From: Pseudoalteromonas sp. Scap06
GTDB taxonomy: Bacteria > Pseudomonadota > Gammaproteobacteria > Enterobacterales > Alteromonadaceae
Direction: 5' to 3'
Assembly: GCF_013394165.1 (NCBI RefSeq)
Contig: NZ_CP041330.1
Coordinates: 3,216,501 to 3,280,500, forward strand
Length of the DNA stretch: 64,000 bases
Shown here: piece by piece, positions 27,176 to 37,658 of the stretch
Numbering within the stretch: position 1 is the stretch's first letter
Layout: every line of letters begins with the position of its first letter
Position numbers and translations under genes: made by a program
The notes under the pieces: generated by a model
Told to the model about the DNA's origin: nothing
Databases searched by the model: none
Seen by the model: the letters and a program-made list of their open reading frames with translations, nothing else

Positions 27176-28777
27176 GTGTCAACTGCCCGACTGTATTACA
27201 TAACTAAAACCCTGCTTAGCTTCGGACTTGATGAGCTTATACCTAAACACAAAGTACCCTGGTTTGCTAAAATCGCACGTGGCAGCTTGTTTTGGTTACG
27301 CAATCAACACAAAGATAAACCCCCAGGCTTAAGACTTCGCTTAGCTCTGCAACAACTTGGCCCTGTGTGGATAAAGTTTGGCCAAATGCTCTCAACTCGA
27401 CGCGACTTATTACCTCATGATATCGCATTGGAGTTAGCCTTTTTACAAGATCAGGTAGAACCGTTTGAAGGTGAATTGGCACAGAAAATCATCGAAACAG
27501 CATTAGAAATAGATAATATTAGCCAGCTATTTAGCGACTTTTCACAAACACCTCTGGCATCGGCTTCAATTGCTCAGGTGCATACAGCTACCCTTGTTGA
27601 TCCTCAAGGTGAACCGCAAGATGTTGTTATTAAAGTTATACGTCCTAATATTGAACAGCAAATAAATGCCGACTTAGCACTAATGGAAAAATTAGCTAAG
27701 GTTGTTGGTAAGTTAATTAACGAAGCCAAACGCTTACGCCCTGTAGAAGTGGTTAAAGAGTATAAAAAAACATTACTCGATGAACTTGATTTAATGCGTG
27801 AGGGCGCTAATGGTATTCAATTAAAGCGTAACTTTGAAGGTTCAGAATCACTTTATATCCCTGCAGTATACAGTGACTATAGCCGCAGTAATGTTCTGGT
27901 TATGGAACGTATTTACGGTATTCCGGTGTCAGATACTGAAGCATTGATGGCACAAAACACCAACATGAAGTTATTAGCAGAGCGCGGAGTAGAGGTATTT
28001 TTTACCCAAGTGTTTCGCGACAGTTTTTTTCATGCGGATATGCATCCAGGCAATATTTTTGTCTCCCGCGAACACCCGCACAACCCTAAATATATTGGTA
28101 TTGATTGCGGTATTGTGGGAACACTCAATAAAGAAGATAAACGCTATTTAGCTGAAAATTTCATTGCCTTTTTTAACCGCGACTACCGTCAGGTAGCACA
28201 GCTACATGTTGATTCAGGCTGGGTACCACCTGATACCAGCATTGAAGAGTTTGAATTTGCTATTCGCACCGTTTGCGAACCTATTTTTAATAAACCACTG
28301 GCTGAAATATCATTTGGTCATGTATTGGTTAACTTATTTAATACCGCACGTCGTTTTAATATGCAGGTTCAACCACAGCTCGTATTACTACAAAAAACTT
28401 TGTTATATGTTGAGGGCTTAGGTCGCCAGCTATATCCACAACTGGATTTATGGAAAACAGCAAAGCCATTTTTAGAAGACTGGGTTAAACAACAAGTTGG
28501 TCCGCTGTCTGTGCTAAAGCAAATGTATGCAAACTTACCGTTTTGGGCAGAAAAAATGCCTGAACTACCCGATTTAATTTATCAAAATTTAAAGCGAGCA
28601 CCACACTCTCACGTACCTGCAGTTAAAGTTTCACATAAACCATTGGTTTTAGGGTTGTTTAGTAGTGCAGCGATGATTGTCTCAGCTTTATTTTATTTAC
28701 AACACAACTTAATCGCTGCTGGCGTTGTCTTAAGTTGTGCTGTTATTGGCTTTATAGCGGCTTGGCGCTGCGCATAA
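27176..28777 (+). CDS. ubiB: Ubiquinone biosynthesis kinase-like protein UbiB
   Basis: A 533-residue ABC1/ADCK-family atypical kinase. [14 protein letters not shown] carries the KxGQ motif, [11 protein letters not shown] replaces the usual P-loop with the Ala-rich loop, VIKVIRP holds the catalytic Lys, and HADMHPGN and GIDCGIVG form the catalytic and metal loops. Two hydrophobic helices at the C-terminus anchor it in the membrane. The start is a GTG with AAGGAT five bases upstream, giving STARLYYI. Confidence 0.96.
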   Translation: MSTARLYYITKTLLSFGLDELIPKHKVPWFAKIARGSLFWLRNQHKDKPPGLRLRLALQQLGPVWIKFGQMLSTRRDLLPHDIALELAFLQDQVEPFEGELAQKIIETALEIDNISQLFSDFSQTPLASASIAQVHTATLVDPQGEPQDVVIKVIRPNIEQQINADLALMEKLAKVVGKLINEAKRLRPVEVVKEYKKTLLDELDLMREGANGIQLKRNFEGSESLYIPAVYSDYSRSNVLVMERIYGIPVSDTEALMAQNTNMKLLAERGVEVFFTQVFRDSFFHADMHPGNIFVSREHPHNPKYIGIDCGIVGTLNKEDKRYLAENFIAFFNRDYRQVAQLHVDSGWVPPDTSIEEFEFAIRTVCEPIFNKPLAEISFGHVLVNLFNTARRFNMQVQPQLVLLQKTLLYVEGLGRQLYPQLDLWKTAKPFLEDWVKQQVGPLSVLKQMYANLPFWAEKMPELPDLIYQNLKRAPHSHVPAVKVSHKPLVLGLFSSAAMIVSALFYLQHNLIAAGVVLSCAVIGFIAAWRCA

Positions 28778-28780
28778 ACT

Positions 28781-28818
28781 AAGTGCTATTTGCCGCTTTG
28801 GGCGTATAATCAGCACTT
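28781..28818 (+). promoter_or_regulatory. TATAAT flanked by an inverted repeat upstream of tatA
   Basis: AAGTGCT (28781-28787) and AGCACTT (28812-28818) flank a perfect TATAAT (28805-28810) about 40 bases before the tatA ATG. The -35 is poor. This could be the tat promoter with an operator, or a weak hairpin at the ubiB end. Confidence 0.4.
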
Positions 28819-28856
28819 AACCTTATTATTTTATGGCTTAAAAGCAGGAGAAAACC

Positions 28857-29117
28857 ATGGGTTTTGGTGGTATTAGTATTTGGCAATTATTAATTGTACT
28901 TGCAATCATTGTACTTTTATTCGGTACGAAGAAACTACGCGGTATAGGTGGTGATTTAGGTGGCGCAGTAAAAGGCTTTAAAAAAGCCATGTCTGATGAC
29001 CAAAATACTGAGAAACAAGCCAGCGAAGATAAAGCGGAACAGATACAAAATTCAGCAGAGTCAAAACCTGCCGATATAAATACAACTGACAAAACCAAAG
29101 ACAACAACAAGGTTTAA
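28857..29117 (+). CDS. tatA: Twin-arginine translocase subunit TatA
   Basis: An 86-residue TatA: a short hydrophobic helix ([17 protein letters not shown]), the [10 protein letters not shown] hinge, then an amphipathic helix ([12 protein letters not shown]) and an acidic, disordered tail. It forms the pore-like oligomer of the Tat system, which exports folded proteins. AGGAG lies seven bases before the ATG; five bases separate it from tatB. Confidence 0.96.
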   Translation: MGFGGISIWQLLIVLAIIVLLFGTKKLRGIGGDLGGAVKGFKKAMSDDQNTEKQASEDKAEQIQNSAESKPADINTTDKTKDNNKV

Positions 29118-29122
29118 CCAGC

Positions 29123-29455
29123 ATGGGAATGTGGGAGCTTGTTGTGGTATTTATTGTCGGCTTGGTGGTACTTGGACCAGAACGCTTACCTGTTGCTATT
29201 AGAACCGTAAGCCGCTGGGTAAAAACAGCCAAAGCAATGGCTAACTCAGTAAAAGCGGAAGTAAGTGAAGAGCTGCGTGTAAACGAGTTACATGAAAACC
29301 TAAAAAAAGCAGAGCAACAAGGTCTTAAAGATTTAAGCCCTGACCTACAAAACTCTGTTTCTGAGCTGCAACAAGCAGCGCAATCAGTTACTCACAGCTA
29401 TAAAAAAGATCAAAGCCAAGCCACTAATAACCAATCAACAGATGACTCTAAGTAA
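29123..29455 (+). CDS. tatB: Twin-arginine translocase subunit TatB
   Basis: A 110-residue TatB: one N-terminal helix (ELVVVFIVGLVVLGPERLP) with the diagnostic GPERLP hinge, then a long amphipathic helix and a Gln/Ser/Asp-rich tail. It forms the Tat substrate receptor with TatC. In the order tatA-tatB-tatC. Confidence 0.95.
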   Translation: MGMWELVVVFIVGLVVLGPERLPVAIRTVSRWVKTAKAMANSVKAEVSEELRVNELHENLKKAEQQGLKDLSPDLQNSVSELQQAAQSVTHSYKKDQSQATNNQSTDDSK

Positions 29456-29503
29456 TTATGGCACTCTCTTTTTTCATGCGCTTAATGCAGGGTATAGAAA
29501 ACA

Positions 29504-30244
29504 ATGACTGAAGAAGTAAAGTCAGGGTTTGTCGCTCATTTAATCGAATTACGTGACCGGCTGATAAAATCACTATTAAGTATTTTAGTGATATTTATTG
29601 GTTTGGTTTACTTTGCAAACGATATTTATACGTTTGTGGCGGCTCCTTTAGTCGCTCATTTACCTAGTACTGCCACTATGATAGCAACAGATGTCACCGC
29701 GCCATTTTTTGCCCCCTTTAAACTTACGTTGTTTGTTGCTTTATTTGCTGCGATCCCTTGGATTTTACATCAAATTTGGGGATTTATAGCCCCCGGTTTA
29801 TATCAGCACGAAAAGAAAATGCTCATGCCCATATTAGCTTCCAGTATTTTCTTATTCTATGGTGGCATAGCTTTTTGCTACTTTGTAGTACTGCCAATTA
29901 TTTTAGGGTTTTTCACCAGTGCAGGTCCTCAAATGATGACCCTAGCACCGGATATCAGTAGCTATTTAGGCTTTGTACTTAAGCTATTTTTTGCTTTTGG
30001 TATTGCATTTGAAATCCCAGTTGCGATTATGTTGCTTTGTTGGAGTGGTGCAACAACCACACAAAGTCTAAAAGAGAAACGCCCTTATATAGTGGTCGGT
30101 GTATTTGTTGTGGCGATGTTTTTAACGCCACCCGATGTGCTATCACAAACCTTATTAGCATTGCCTATGCTGCTTTTATTTGAGCTTGGCTTAATTTTAG
30201 CTAAATTTTATACCGCAAAACCACAACAAGAATCTGAGGAATAA
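29504..30244 (+). CDS. tatC: Twin-arginine translocase subunit TatC
   Basis: A 246-residue TatC with six membrane helices and the family signature HLIELRDRLIKSL at the N-terminus, which contributes to signal-peptide binding, plus IAFEIPVAIMLL and FLTPPDVLSQTLLALPM. It recognises the twin-arginine signal. The start at 29504 is 48 bases after tatB. Confidence 0.97.
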   Translation: MTEEVKSGFVAHLIELRDRLIKSLLSILVIFIGLVYFANDIYTFVAAPLVAHLPSTATMIATDVTAPFFAPFKLTLFVALFAAIPWILHQIWGFIAPGLYQHEKKMLMPILASSIFLFYGGIAFCYFVVLPIILGFFTSAGPQMMTLAPDISSYLGFVLKLFFAFGIAFEIPVAIMLLCWSGATTTQSLKEKRPYIVVGVFVVAMFLTPPDVLSQTLLALPMLLLFELGLILAKFYTAKPQQESEE

Positions 30245-30245
30245 T

Positions 30246-30755
30246 ATGAATAAGCATTTACTTTCTTTACTCGCTTTAGCAAGTGTACCGGTTTTAGCCG
30301 CAACTCCTATTAATGAGCAAGCGTTACAAGCCTGTAGTTTTATTGAAAACGATTTTAATCGTTTACTATGTTACGACAACACTATCGCGGGAAAATCACT
30401 CACTCAACCAGCGCATAAACAACCACAACAATCTGTTAAAGCTAATGTAAAAGCTGACACGGCTGTCGCAACAGCACCTGTGGCTGCCAAGGCAAAAGAG
30501 TTTGGTTTAGAGCATAAAAACATTACTAAGAATACTGAAGAAACAATTTCATCAACAATAGCTAATGTTAAAAAAGCCCCTTATGGTGAGCTAATTATTA
30601 CCTTAGAAAATAATCAGCAATGGCGTCAAATTGGTTCAGATAGATTAAGTCTAGACAAAGGTGACACTGTTACTATTAGCCGTGGCGTATTCAACTCTTT
30701 TTTACTTAAAAAAGCAGATCAAAACCGCTCAATTCGTGTAAAACGTACTCAGTAA
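30246..30755 (+). CDS. Small secreted protein between tatC and tatD
   Basis: A 169-residue protein with a signal peptide (ends VLAA-TPIN). The mature N-terminus has a two-Cys motif, ACSFIENDFNRLLCYD, also seen in type-VI-associated and other periplasmic proteins. It is followed by a low-complexity Ala/Lys/Val linker, then a small beta-rich C-terminal domain (GELIITLENNQQWRQIG, GDTVTISRGVFNSFLL) with an SH3-like strand pattern. It starts one base after the tatC stop and its stop overlaps the tatD ATG by one base, so it is translationally coupled to both. No named function. Confidence 0.75.
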   Translation: MNKHLLSLLALASVPVLAATPINEQALQACSFIENDFNRLLCYDNTIAGKSLTQPAHKQPQQSVKANVKADTAVATAPVAAKAKEFGLEHKNITKNTEETISSTIANVKKAPYGELIITLENNQQWRQIGSDRLSLDKGDTVTISRGVFNSFLLKKADQNRSIRVKRTQ

Positions 30756-31540
30756 TGCAATACACGTTAATTGATGCTGGCGTAAATTTAACTAATCATC
30801 AATTTGATGGTCAGCATCAAGAGGTGCTCGCGCGGGCAAAAGAGGTCGGCGTTAAGCATATGCTAATTATTGGCTGCGATATAAGTTCAAGTGAGGAGTC
30901 ATTTATACTTGCTGCACGCTATGGTCAATATGCTAGCGCTGGTATTCACCCTCATGATGCAAAAACAGCAACCTCTGAACTTGAACAACAGCTCACTAAA
31001 CTCGCACAAAATGAGCAAGTTATTGCAATTGGTGAATGCGGACTAGATTACAATCGTGACTTTTCTCCAAGAGATGTGCAGCGTGATGTGTTTCGTCGTC
31101 AGCTCGCATTAGCTGAAAAGCTAAATCTGCCAGTTTACTTACATGAACGTGATGCCAGTGACGACATGCTTGCTATTTTAAATGAGTTTACTGTTCGCGG
31201 TGTACTGCACTGTTTTACTGGTGATGCACAAGCACTTGCAGGTTACTTAAACCTGGGTCTTTATATTGGTATTACCGGCTGGGTATGTGACGAACGACGC
31301 GGCAAAGAATTACAACAACTGATCCCTAGCATTCCCATTGAGCGTTTATTAATTGAAACCGATGCACCCTTTTTAATCCCTCGCACTGTCAAACCTAAGC
31401 CAAAATCAAGACGTAATGAGCCAGCATTGCTGCATTATGTTTGTGATACACTTGCTCAGCTTTATGGTGTTTCTGCTTGTGAAGTGGCAAAACATACGAG
31501 CGACAACTTTAACCGCTTATTTGGATTAGAGAAAAAATAA
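30755..31540 (+). CDS. tatD: TatD family 3'-5' DNase
   Basis: A 261-residue metal-dependent nuclease with a TIM-barrel fold. Metal ligands: DAGVNL at the start (degenerate of DxHxH), AGIHPHD, GECGLDYNR, HERDA, HCFTG and IETDAPFLIPR. GITGWVCDERRG and SRRNEPA are specific to TatD rather than YcfH or YjjV. It starts by a one-base overlap with the preceding gene and ends with a one-base overlap with the next. Confidence 0.94.
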   Translation: MQYTLIDAGVNLTNHQFDGQHQEVLARAKEVGVKHMLIIGCDISSSEESFILAARYGQYASAGIHPHDAKTATSELEQQLTKLAQNEQVIAIGECGLDYNRDFSPRDVQRDVFRRQLALAEKLNLPVYLHERDASDDMLAILNEFTVRGVLHCFTGDAQALAGYLNLGLYIGITGWVCDERRGKELQQLIPSIPIERLLIETDAPFLIPRTVKPKPKSRRNEPALLHYVCDTLAQLYGVSACEVAKHTSDNFNRLFGLEKK

Positions 31541-33399
31541 TGCGAACCTTTTGCGCTTTGCTGGTATTCATTATGGTGTTTTATGCATCCTGTTTTCCTG
31601 CAAGTGCAATCGAGATAAATAGCGAATTTAATTCAAAAAAAATAGAAGATATTCATTATTCGTTTGCTCCTACCTCATTAGAAGATGCACGACAAAGTAA
31701 TTTACAAGAATGGCTGCTACTTAATAATAAGCCACTTAATTTAGGCCTTGAGTCTCGACCTGTATGGATTCAATTTAAAATTAAAAATCAGTTATCGCAG
31801 CCGCTAATGCCCTTACTGTCACTAGACAACCCTCTTTTGAATGACGTTTCCCTTGCTCACTTTATGGGTGATAAACTACTCACATCAACTCATATAGGTG
31901 ATACGCTTGCGCTTTCGCAAAGAGTAATCAAGAGTGAGTCTTTACTAGTCAAGTTAACTCTTCCCGCTAACAGTGAAACTACTGTGTACCTTAAAGTTAA
32001 TAATGATTCAGGTATTGGGCTGCGCGTACCATTAACACTGTGGCAGCAAGACTCGTTACTAGCTTATAAAAGTATGGTGAATTTACTTTATGGATTACTA
32101 ATTGGCTTTATTTTTTCTTTAGCGGTGAGTAGTCTGGTTTTATTTGCTTTTTCACGTAAACATTATTTTGCTTACGCTGGTTTAATTACGTTAATGCTCG
32201 GCTTCTTTTTAGCTTACTTAGGCGGATTTGGATTTCGTTATGCACCCTCAAACATAGCAGACCTACAACAGTTAATGCTGCCTATTTTGCTGATGCTGAT
32301 CACGATATCGTTTCTTCCTTTACAGCGCCATGTTTGCACCGCTATTGAGTCTAATTTAGTAAAAGGGCAAACAATAATTACCGCACTATACGCATTAATT
32401 ATTTTACTTATTTGGTTGCTTCCTACTCCCAGCGTAGCTTTATTTGCTATTTTGAGCATCCCTGTAATTTTAATTTATCATGTTGTCACAACGTTATTTT
32501 ATTTACGTAAAAATCCCACTAGCCCCAATAAATCGCTCTTAATGGCACTTGGGTTCTTTTTAATTGTGGTTATTCATTTTTCCATTGCGTTAACAGGCTT
32601 CTACACTGTTACAAGAGCGAGCTTAATGCTCACCTTTGCAGCGTCTTTAGGTTGCTCATTTTGTCTAAGCTATACCGTCATAAAATTGTTTATATTGCAA
32701 CGCGATGAGCAAGTAACAGCACAGCAAGCATTGATTGCACAAAGCGCCGCACAAGATGCGCTATTAAATGAGCGGATCGAATTACAAGAGCGCACCCGCC
32801 AAGAGCTTGAAAGCCAAGTAGATGAACGCACCTTTGAATTACAAGTCACACTTAGAGAGCTTGAAGATAAAAACCATGAACTTGAACAACTCAATATGGA
32901 AGATGCGCTAACTGGCATTAAAAATAGACGTTTTTTTGATAAAAAGTTACTTATGGAAATTCGTCGTTCGCGCCGTGAACAAACACCATTGAGTATTATT
33001 ATGCTAGATATCGACAAATTTAAATCAATTAACGATAACTATGGCCACTTAACCGGCGATCAAGTTATCAGGGCGGTATCTGATACCATTAAACAACAGC
33101 TTAAGCGCCCACTTGACGAAGTAGCGCGTTATGGTGGTGAAGAATTTGTCATTTTACTACCTAATACTGATAACCCAGGTGCACTGATCATTGCAGAGCA
33201 AACACGCCTAGCAATAGCAAATAATACTGTAAATGTAGCAGGTACAATTATCGACTTTACCATTAGTGCCGGTGTTTATACCCAAATTGCCGATGACATT
33301 CATAACCCTGAACTATTTACTGATTATGCCGATAAGGCACTCTATTTAGCAAAACAACATGGCCGCAATCAAGTGGTTAATTTTTCAATCCCACAGTAG
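31540..33399 (+). CDS. 7TMR-DISM diguanylate cyclase
   Basis: A 619-residue membrane sensor. After a signal sequence comes a periplasmic 7TMR-DISM extracellular domain (about residues 25-180), seven membrane helices (about 185-395), a coiled coil (NERIELQERTRQELESQV) and a GGDEF domain. The signature is GGEEF at 532-536, with an RxxD inhibitory site (RPLD, 523-526) exactly five residues upstream, so an active, product-inhibited c-di-GMP synthase is predicted. DALTGIKNRRFFD marks the domain start. The DISM domain probably binds a carbohydrate or small ligand. Coupled to tatD by a one-base overlap and followed closely by hemB. Confidence 0.93.
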   Translation: MRTFCALLVFIMVFYASCFPASAIEINSEFNSKKIEDIHYSFAPTSLEDARQSNLQEWLLLNNKPLNLGLESRPVWIQFKIKNQLSQPLMPLLSLDNPLLNDVSLAHFMGDKLLTSTHIGDTLALSQRVIKSESLLVKLTLPANSETTVYLKVNNDSGIGLRVPLTLWQQDSLLAYKSMVNLLYGLLIGFIFSLAVSSLVLFAFSRKHYFAYAGLITLMLGFFLAYLGGFGFRYAPSNIADLQQLMLPILLMLITISFLPLQRHVCTAIESNLVKGQTIITALYALIILLIWLLPTPSVALFAILSIPVILIYHVVTTLFYLRKNPTSPNKSLLMALGFFLIVVIHFSIALTGFYTVTRASLMLTFAASLGCSFCLSYTVIKLFILQRDEQVTAQQALIAQSAAQDALLNERIELQERTRQELESQVDERTFELQVTLRELEDKNHELEQLNMEDALTGIKNRRFFDKKLLMEIRRSRREQTPLSIIMLDIDKFKSINDNYGHLTGDQVIRAVSDTIKQQLKRPLDEVARYGGEEFVILLPNTDNPGALIIAEQTRLAIANNTVNVAGTIIDFTISAGVYTQIADDIHNPELFTDYADKALYLAKQHGRNQVVNFSIPQ

Positions 33400-34419
<1,020 letters not shown>

Positions 34420-34436
34420 TAACGACATATTGATAT

Positions 34437-34461
34437 AAAAGGGCTTTATTGCCCTTTTTTA
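34437..34461 (+). terminator. Terminator of hemB
   Basis: AAAAGGGC / GCCCTTTT hairpin with a six-base loop, then T-run. Confidence 0.88.
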
Positions 34462-34608
34462 TGTTTAAGGGCAGCACATATTTGGCATTTTTACAGCGTT
34501 CCCTATTTATGGGAAGTAATCACACTACATAGGTTCTGCCTTACCTAAAACCAAACACCCACTGTACATTCAACCTCAAAAATAACAAAAACCAAGTTTG
34601 TTAACATT

Positions 34609-34642
34609 CTGTATTCTATTTGTAATCATTTTTCATTACACT
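34609..34642 (+). promoter_or_regulatory. Possible Pho box and -10 before the extracellular nuclease gene
   Basis: CTGTATTCTATTTGTAAT (34609-34626) matches the 18-base Pho box at about 14 positions and keeps both direct half-sites (CTGT..., TTGTAAT). A -10-like TACACT at 34637-34642 begins 11 bases later, the spacing expected when PhoB replaces the -35. Phosphate-starvation control of extracellular nucleases is known in related marine genera; here it is inferred from the motif. Confidence 0.45.
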
Positions 34643-34684
34643 AAGCGTCCCATTTGGGGAAACAAAAACACGGGAAAAATAATA

Positions 34685-37348
34685 ATGTTAAAAACAAAAA
34701 TAACGCCTTTGGCGCTTGTATTAGCAAGCCTAAGTGCACCCGCTACCGCTAACCTCGTTATATCTGAGTACGTAGAAGGCAGTAGCTATAATAAAGCAAT
34801 AGAACTATTTAACAATTCGACAACCCCACTGTCATTAGATGGCCATACCCTTAGCCTCTATTCAAATGGCAGTACAGATGCAAATAATACATTCGATTTA
34901 ACTGGCGAACTTGCTGCAAATAGCACCTACGTGATTGTTAATGGTAATGCATCAGCAGAACTAAAAGAAAAAGCTGACCAACTCAGCGCCGTGACTAACT
35001 TTAATGGCGACGATGCACTGGTACTTACACAAGGCTCTGTGGTTATTGATAGCTTTGGCCAGCGCGGTGTAGACCCTGGTTCATTTTGGTCAGAAGGGGG
35101 CGTGAAAACACAAAATAAAACATTACGCCGCAAAGAAACTGAATTAAATGGGCGCACTGACGCCGATGATAGTTTCAACCCAAGCGAGCAATGGCTGCAA
35201 TTTGAGCAAGATGACTTTAGTGATTTAGGCATATTTGCAGGAAATTCTTCACCTAACCCTGATCCAGACCCAGAACCTGAAGAGCCTTTATTATGTGGCG
35301 CTGAAAAAACATTAATTAGCAGCATTCAAGGCGAAGGCACAAGCAGCCCACTAGTTAACACTGTGGTTGAGTTTGAAGGTGTAGTAACAGCTGATTTCCA
35401 AGCAGATGATCAGCTCAAAGGCTTTTTTGTAAATTCACTTAATAGTGATGAAGATGCAAACCCACTTACCTCTGAAGGGGTATTTGTTTACTTTGCCACT
35501 ACGGATGTTAATGTGGGTGATCACGTTCGCGTACAAGGTACTGTTGAAGAGTATTTTGATGCCACCCAAATTGGCAATGTTAGTCAAGTTGCTATTTGTG
35601 ATACCGGCCTTTCAGCTTACCCAACTAAAGTCACTCTGCCCGTCACCGAACCAAGTGAATTAGAAGCGTTTGAAGGTATGCTGGTTACCTTAGAGCAGCC
35701 GCTTATTGTTACTAACAATTATGGTTTAGGTCGCTATGGAGAGCTAGAACTTGCCACTGAACGCTTATACCAAGGTACTCAAGTTGCACTTCCTGGCGCG
35801 GCTGCGAATGCGGTTGAAGCACAAAATCTAAATAAAAAAATACTCTTAGATGATGGCTCAACTCGTCAAAACCGCGATCCTATCGCTTATCCTGTCCCTG
35901 GGTTATCAGCAGAGAATACTTTACGCACAGGCGATACAGTAAATTCTGTAACAGGTGCGCTAGCTTACAGCTTTAGTACTTACCGTATTCACCCAACAAC
36001 AACACCTCAGTTTATAGCAACCAATCCACGCACCGATGCACCAGAGTTAAACCCTGACGCTGATTTGCGTGTTGCCAGCTTTAACGTACTTAACTACTTT
36101 AATGGCGATGGCCAAGGTGGCGGTTTCCCAACTAGCCGTGGTGCTGATTCAGAAGCCGAGTTAATTCGTCAACAAGCCAAGCTAGTCAGCGCTATCAGTG
36201 CTATGCAAGCAGATGTGATTGGCTTAATGGAAATTGAAAATGACGGTTTTGGCGAATTTAGTGCTGTTGCTAGTTTAGTAAATGCACTTAATGACGCTGA
36301 TAGTCAAAATCAATATGCATTTGTAGACTTTGGTGTTGATAAAATAGGCACCGACGCTATCACTACTGCACTTATTTACCGTGCGGATAAAGTGCAGCAA
36401 GTGGGTACTGCAGCAATTACTACCGATGCGCCTTTCGATTACAGTAACCGTGCACCTATTGCACAAAGCTTTAAATCTTTAGAGACAGAAGAAGTCTTTA
36501 CTGTTGCGGTTGCTCATCTTAAATCTAAAGGTGGTTGTAGAAGCGCAACTGGTGGCAATGCTGATCAAGGTGACGGTCAAGCATGTTGGAATGAAATCAG
36601 AACTGCTGGCGCAAATGCATTTGCTGATTGGTTAAATAGTAAACCAACAGGGGTTGATGATGAAGATATCATTCTTGTTGGCGACATGAACGCGTATGCA
36701 ATGGAAGATCCTATCCGTGCATTTGCTGATAAAGGCCTTAAAAATGTGGTTGCTGAGCTAGATAGCAACACTTTAGGTTATTCTTACAGCTTTTCTGGTC
36801 GTGCAGGAAGTTTAGATCACGCCCTAGCAAGCCCGAGCTTATTAAGTAAAGTAGTGAGCGCCAGTGATTGGCATATTAACGCCGATGAACCTATTTCACT
36901 TGATTATAATGTTGAATTTAAATCTGACGCACAGCAATCAAGCTTGTATGCTCAAGGACCTTACAGAGCATCAGATCATGACCCTGTTATTGTCGATATT
37001 CGTTCAACTATTATCGCGCCACCTGAGCCAGAACCTGAAGTAATTATTGGCGAAATTAATAATATTGGTGGCTGGTTTTGGTGGAAAAGCTACAGCTTTG
37101 AAATCCCGCAAGGTTACGACGAGTTAACCGTTAGCCTTGAAGGTGGCTGGGGTGATGCAAACTTATTTGTACGCCACAAAAGAAACCCAACGCTTTTCAG
37201 AAAAGATTGTGCTTCAATTAGCCTAGGTAATAGTGAAAGCTGCTCTTTTACCAATCCACAAGAAGGTAAGTGGCGAGTGCGTGTAAACGGCGCCATTCCT
37301 TTTGGTAATGTTAAGCTCACTTATAAAGCAACCAAGTACGTAGATTAA
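34685..37348 (+). CDS. ExeM/NucH-type extracellular endonuclease
   Basis: An 887-residue secreted nuclease. Signal peptide ending PATA-N; a lamin-tail domain (LVISEYVEGSSYNKAIELFN) at about residues 22-170; a Pro-Asp-Glu linker; an OB-like domain (about 210-400); an endonuclease/exonuclease/phosphatase domain from about 460 (VASFNVLNYF, MEIENDGFG, VAHLKSKGG, VGDMNAY, SLDHAL, SDHDPVIVDI); and a C-terminal PPC-type domain (about 790-887, SYSFEIPQGYDELTVSL). It would degrade extracellular DNA for phosphate, nitrogen or biofilm turnover. The ATG at 34685 is chosen because the extra 29 residues of a longer frame spoil the signal peptide. Confidence 0.92.
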   Translation: MLKTKITPLALVLASLSAPATANLVISEYVEGSSYNKAIELFNNSTTPLSLDGHTLSLYSNGSTDANNTFDLTGELAANSTYVIVNGNASAELKEKADQLSAVTNFNGDDALVLTQGSVVIDSFGQRGVDPGSFWSEGGVKTQNKTLRRKETELNGRTDADDSFNPSEQWLQFEQDDFSDLGIFAGNSSPNPDPDPEPEEPLLCGAEKTLISSIQGEGTSSPLVNTVVEFEGVVTADFQADDQLKGFFVNSLNSDEDANPLTSEGVFVYFATTDVNVGDHVRVQGTVEEYFDATQIGNVSQVAICDTGLSAYPTKVTLPVTEPSELEAFEGMLVTLEQPLIVTNNYGLGRYGELELATERLYQGTQVALPGAAANAVEAQNLNKKILLDDGSTRQNRDPIAYPVPGLSAENTLRTGDTVNSVTGALAYSFSTYRIHPTTTPQFIATNPRTDAPELNPDADLRVASFNVLNYFNGDGQGGGFPTSRGADSEAELIRQQAKLVSAISAMQADVIGLMEIENDGFGEFSAVASLVNALNDADSQNQYAFVDFGVDKIGTDAITTALIYRADKVQQVGTAAITTDAPFDYSNRAPIAQSFKSLETEEVFTVAVAHLKSKGGCRSATGGNADQGDGQACWNEIRTAGANAFADWLNSKPTGVDDEDIILVGDMNAYAMEDPIRAFADKGLKNVVAELDSNTLGYSYSFSGRAGSLDHALASPSLLSKVVSASDWHINADEPISLDYNVEFKSDAQQSSLYAQGPYRASDHDPVIVDIRSTIIAPPEPEPEVIIGEINNIGGWFWWKSYSFEIPQGYDELTVSLEGGWGDANLFVRHKRNPTLFRKDCASISLGNSESCSFTNPQEGKWRVRVNGAIPFGNVKLTYKATKYVD

Positions 37349-37367
37349 TATCACATTGCTATTAACA

Positions 37368-37394
37368 TAAAAAAGCCGCACTAGCGGCTTTTTT
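37368..37394 (+). terminator. Terminator of the nuclease gene
   Basis: AAAAGCCGC / GCGGCTTTT hairpin with a four-base loop and long T-run. Confidence 0.88.
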
Positions 37395-37412
37395 TATAAA
37401 CAGCAAAAACAC

Positions 37413-37577
37413 TTATACTCATTCACTTAATTAAGTGAGTTATATTAAGAACAGGAAAATTGTGTCGATAACAAAGCAAAAATTTCGTTTTTAATTATTT
37501 TTGTTGAGAAAACTTTAACGCAGCTAGCCTCTGGTTTATCCCCTCAAAATGATTAAGTCTTATTGCCGGTTGGTATT
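37413..37577. repeat. Diverged copy of the MITE-like repeat found at 42491
   Basis: Within the 310-base gap between nuclease and EF-G genes. Landmarks of the 42491 element recur in the same order and at nearly the same spacing: TTATACTCATT...TTAAGT at the left end, GTCGATAACAAAGCAAAAAT (offset 51 versus 50), TTTAACGCAGCTAGC (51 versus 52) and TTGGTATT at the right end. The internal palindrome is lost. An old, decayed copy is the best reading. Confidence 0.55.
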
Positions 37578-37611
37578 GATAGCATTCACCTGCTTGCAAA
37601 CTTCAGACAAT

Positions 37612-37639
37612 AAAAAACCCGCAACAAGTGCGGGTTTTT
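37612..37639 (-). terminator. Terminator of the EF-G gene
   Basis: Minus-strand AACCCGCA / TGCGGGTT hairpin with a five-base loop and T-run, 20 bases past the stop. Confidence 0.87.
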
Positions 37640-37658
37640 CAAAGAGTTAAAGTGCTAA

